Assembly: GCA_963713815.1 (NCBI GenBank)
Contig: CAVQNH010000026.1
Span: 124,001-188,000 of the forward strand
DNA length: 64,000 nucleotides
Direction: 5' to 3'
DNA from: RYN-230 sp963713815
Lineage (GTDB): Bacteria > Actinomycetota > Actinomycetes > Streptosporangiales > Streptosporangiaceae
Position 1 is the stretch's first letter. Each line of letters starts with the position of its first letter. The notes below the pieces were generated by a model. It ran no database searches. It worked only from the letters and a program-made list of their open reading frames with translations, and was not told the origin of the DNA. This document shows, one piece after another, positions 60,826 through 64,000 of this stretch. Position numbers and translations under genes: made by a program.

Positions 60826-62930
60826 ATGCCGGAACCAGTCCGCTCCGGCCAGCGCTACATGCCCGGACTGGACGGGCTGCGCGCGCTGGCGGTACTCGCT
60901 GTCATCGCCTATCACGAGCAGCTCGGCTGGGCGCCCGGGGGCCTGCTGGGCGTGGGCGTCTTCTTCACGCTGAGCGGCTATCTCATCACCGACCTGCTGC
61001 TCGGCCAGTGGGCCCGGTCAGGCGGCCTGAACCTGGGAGACTTCTGGCTCCGGCGGGCCCGGCGGCTGCTCCCGGCCCTGTTCGTGATGCTGGCCGTGGT
61101 GACCGCGTGGGTCACGGTGGTGAGCCCGTCCCGGCTGGCCAGCCTGCGCGGGGCGGTGGCCGCCGCCGCGACGTACTCCAGCAACTGGTTCTACATCTAC
61201 ACGCACAATTCCTACTTCGCGAGGTTCGCCCCGCCCGGCCCGCTCGACCACCTCTGGTCGCTGGCCGTGGAGGAGCAGTTCTACCTGGTCTGGCCCTGGC
61301 TGCTGCTGCTGGGCGTGTACGTGGTGCGCGGCCGGCGGCCGAACGCGGTCCGCTGGCTGGCGCTGCCCACCCTGATCCTGGCCGCCGCGTCGGCGGTGGC
61401 GATGCTCACGCTCTACCACCCCGGCTACGACCCGACCAGGATCTACGAGGGCTCCGACACCCGGGCCTGCGGCCTGCTGATCGGGGCCGCGCTGGCCATG
61501 GTCTGGCCCAGCCGCCGCACCGCCCGGACCGCGCTGTGGTCCCGGGTCGCGCTGGACGGCGCGGGCTTCGCCGGGCTGGCCGTGGTCGGCCTGATGATCT
61601 GGCGGGTGGGCCAGTACTCGGCGTTCACCTACCAGGGCGGGCTGGTGCTGCTCTCGGTGGCCACGGCCGGGGTGGTGGCCGCGGTCGCCTGTCCCGGCAC
61701 CCTGGTCGGCGCGGCCCTGGGCTGGAAGCCGCTGCGCTGGATCGGTGTCCGTTCTTACGGGATCTACCTGTGGCATTACCCCGTGATCATCCTGACTTCG
61801 CCGGCCAATTCGACCGAGAACCTGCCCCGCGCCGCCCTGCAAGTGGCCGCGAGTATCGGGATTGCCGCCCTGTCGTGGCGTTTCGTCGAAGAGCCGATCC
61901 GCCATGGCGCGCTGGAACGGGCCTGGAAACGGATGCGTTCGCGGACGGCCTGGCAGGCGCAGTCGGGCGGGGTCAGCAGCTGGGCCGCGGTCACCGGCGG
62001 GGCCATGGTGGTCGCGCTGGCCTGTGCGGGCTGAGCGGCGCGGTGCGGGTGCCCGTCGCCAGCAACGCGGCCACCGGCACCCTGGCCGCGGGCTCGGTCC
62101 TGCCGCCGGCCGGCGGCGCGGGCCAGGGCGGCTCGGGCACGAGCGGGTCCAGCACGAGCGGGACCAGCACGAGCGGGACCGGCGCCAGCGGGACCGGCAC
62201 CGGCGGGACCGCGACAGGCGGGTCCGGCGCGGGCGGTTCCGCGAAGGGCCCCGGGAGCGCCCAGGCCGCCGGCCCGGGCCCGGCCGGCAGCGCGCCGGCC
62301 CCGGCGGCCTCGCTCCGCACCTCCTGCCGGGCGGTCACGCACATCGGCGACTCCACGTCGGACGGCCTGGTTTCCCCGGAGTACCTGCCCAACCCGGCGA
62401 AGCGGATCGCCGCGCAGTACCACGACGTGGGGGTCGGCAGCGTCCGGTGGGACATCTCCGGGGCCCGCTCCGTGGTCGAGGTCCTGCCGGGGCAGGTCAA
62501 CGGCTACGACGCGGCGCAGGCGATCTACCGGGGCGGGTTCCGCGGCTGCTGGGTGATCGCGCTCGGCACCAACGACACCGCGGACGTGGCCGTGGGCTCC
62601 AACGTGGGCCTGATGACCCGGATCCAGCGGATGATGGCGGCCGCGCACGGGGAACCGGTGATGTGGGTCAACCTCCGGTCGCTCCTGACCAGCGGACCCT
62701 ACTCCGAGGCCAACATGGTGACCTGGGACAACACGCTGATCAAGGCCTGCGCCAGGTACCCGAACATGCGGGTCTTCAACTGGGCGGCCCTGGCCAAGAC
62801 CAAGTGGTACATCTCCGACGGCATCCACTTCACGTCGGCCGGGTACGCGGCCCGCGGCCGGCTCATCGCCCAGGCCCTGGCCCGGGCGTTCCCGAAGACC
62901 GGCCAGAGCAGCGGGTGCGTCGTCAGCTAG
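60826..62930 (+). pseudogene. Acyltransferase-3/SGNH fusion (OatA-like), one-base deletion
   Basis: ATG 60826 after GGGGGGAAAACC. MPGLDGLRALAVLAVIAYH, FFTLSGYLITDLLLGQW, DHLWSLAVEEQFYLVWPWL and YGIYLWHYPVI are the acyltransferase-3 motifs (His pair, ~10 helices). After VVALACAG, one missing base near 62031 brings a stop; restoring it continues LSGAVRVPVASNAATG, a Gly/Ser/Thr-rich linker and an SGNH domain (CRAVTHIGDSTSDGLVSP; LGTNDTADVAVG; ISDGIHFTSAGYAARG) to 62930. OatA-like enzymes O-acetylate cell-envelope sugars: the membrane part passes an acyl group outward and the SGNH part transfers it. Restored ~702 residues. Confidence 0.8.
62136..62210. repeat. 15-bp repeat run in the acyltransferase linker
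   Basis: Five consecutive 15-bp units beginning GGCACGAGCGGGTCC (62136), then AGCACGAGCGGGACC twice, then diverged copies. They encode Ser-Gly-Thr-rich pentapeptides, between the membrane and SGNH domains. Confidence 0.75.
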
Positions 62931-63054
62931 CGCACCGGAGCGGGCGCCACCAGCGGCCAGGCTGGACCGCCCGGCACGGAAGCCCCCCACCACCAAGCCC
63001 GTCCGCGGGCCGGTGCAGAAAGAACTGCGGCGGCCCGCGGGCGGTTCCATGCCC

Positions 63055-63071
63055 GGCCCCAGGCCGGGGCC
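63055..63071. terminator. GC-rich hairpin between convergent genes
   Basis: GGCCCC and GGGGCC pair around AGGCC, in the 165-bp gap between the acyltransferase/SGNH stop and the stop of the convergent permease. It has no T tract. Confidence 0.4.
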
Positions 63072-63095
63072 CCAGCACGGGTCCCGGCCTGGTGG

Positions 63096-63903
63096 TCAGA
63101 CCCGGGCGGTGTCCTTGCGGAACCGCCAGGCGGCGCCCCCGGCGAAGATGGCCAGCCAGACCACGGCGTTGACTGCCCAGGCCCACTGGACGCCGACACC
63201 GAGCAGCGGCGCGTGCACCAGCTGGTTCAGCCCGTAGAGCGGCGTGAACTCGGCCACGGTCTGCACCGCACTGCGGGAACTGGCTCAGCGGGATGAACAG
63301 GCCGCCGGCGAAGGACAGCAGGGCCAGCCCGAGGCCCAGGAACTGCATGACGTTCTCGGTGGGCAGCAGGTAGCCCATGAACAGGCCGAAGGCGGCGAAG
63401 ACCAGCGAGCCGATCCAGACGCAGGCCGCGCTGACGATCCACAGGTACATCGGCATCGACGGCTTGCCCGTCAGCCCGCCCACGGCGAAGACCACGACGA
63501 CCGACGCGAGCCCGAGGACCATCGCGGTCAGCATCTTGATCACGATGTACGCCACGGGGGAGAGCGGGGTCAGCCGGAGCTGGCGGCTCCAGCCCGCGGC
63601 CCGCTCGATCGAGACCATCGCCCCGCCGCTGGTCGTGGCCAGGACCGCCCCGTACAGCGCCATGCTGATCATGATGAACGCGGACACGTTGCCGTGGCGC
63701 CGACCGGCGGACTGGTTGGCGTAGGCCTTGTTCAGCCCGAAGGCCAGGAAGAACACGACCGGGAAGATCAGCGCGAAGATGACCGTCCGCCGGTTGCGCA
63801 GCAGGCGGCGGATCTCCAGCCTGAGCACGGTCACGTTGAAGCCGCCCAGGCCCGGCGCTTCCCGGTTCAGGGCGGCGGGCGCCGGGACTGACTGGGTGGT
63901 CAT
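63096..63903 (-). pseudogene. ABC-2-type exporter permease, single-base frameshift
   Basis: ATG 63903 overlaps the stop of the ATPase upstream (ATGA). RLLRNRRTVIFALIFPVVFF, VIKMLTAMVLGLASVVVVFA, VSAACVWIGSLVFAAFGLFM and LLSFAGGLFIPLSQFPQ are intact. One extra base at about 63267 breaks it; removing it gives VQTVAEFTPLYGLNQLVHAP, WAVNAVVWLAIFAGGAAWRF and a stop at 63096. Restored ~268 residues, about six helices. It is probably a drug or lipid exporter. Confidence 0.82.
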
Positions 63904-64000
63904 CGGGATCCTCCTGCGGAAGTGTCACTGTCGTCGCTGGTCAGGGCGATGAATGCGTCCTCCAGGCCCCGGGTGTTGATCTCCAGGTCCCGGGCCGGGG
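63900..64000 (-). CDS. ABC transporter ATP-binding protein, C-terminal end
   Basis: Only the last 33 codons are inside the window; it runs off the right edge. LEINTRGLEDAFIALTSDD is the usual end of ABC-2 ATPases (GLEDAFIALTG). The stop overlaps the permease start, so they are one operon. Confidence 0.8.
   Translation of the reverse strand, partial: PARDLEINTRGLEDAFIALTSDDSDTSAGGSR

Overview
The window looks like chromosome of a high-GC actinomycete, possibly a Streptosporangiales- or Streptomyces-like soil organism. The signs are GC-saturated third codon positions, frequent GTG starts, ATGA/GTGA stop-start overlaps, many TetR regulators and ECF sigma factors, and a predicted F420-type (Ddn-like) domain. 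I see no rRNA, tRNA, CRISPR array, transposase or prophage. The species is an inference and cannot be fixed from these genes.

Layout. 1-14.8 kb is a lipid/CoA catabolic region: CoA-transferase, ketoacyl synthase, acyl-CoA synthetase, three acyl-CoA dehydrogenases, two SDRs, an enoyl-CoA hydratase and a DUF35/thiolase-like pair. A TetR gene sits in the middle, and two very similar GACGTC-centred operators lie at the two divergent promoters. Embedded in it is a triad of RibD/DHFR-like protein, ECF sigma factor and second RibD/DHFR-like protein. 14.8-24 kb holds small metabolic and regulatory genes: glyoxalase, SRPBCC, HicB-like, SDR and SnoaL around a 41-bp perfect palindrome, a DUF1269-like/LuxR fusion, a second adenylate kinase, an antiporter and an arylsulfotransferase. 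23.4-28.4 kb is a tightly overlapped sigma/anti-sigma/ABC-transporter operon.

28.6-42.6 kb contains a ~906-residue membrane hydrolase, a LacI/adenosylhomocysteinase-like module with a LacI-type operator, a second sigma/membrane-partner pair, a fused nitroreductase-YceI protein, and two TetR genes, one with three phased operators before an SDR. 43-48.5 kb has a gamma-carbonic anhydrase, a TetR-controlled drug-type ABC exporter, a phage-protease-like small protein, a HAD hydrolase and a GNAT. 48.6-64 kb has a giant beta-helix-like membrane protein, RNase Z, pgi-gnd, hydrolases, a lipoprotein, an NRDE (TANGO2) protein, a 34-residue membrane peptide, two paralogous SGNH cell-surface esterases (one fused to an acyltransferase-3 membrane domain) and the end of another ABC exporter operon.

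A caveat applies throughout. At least twelve otherwise well-conserved genes are broken by single-base indels, mostly one extra base. In each case one correction restores a full family-like protein ending at a sensible stop. That density suggests sequence or assembly error rather than gene death, so I give restored coordinates and mark the shift position.
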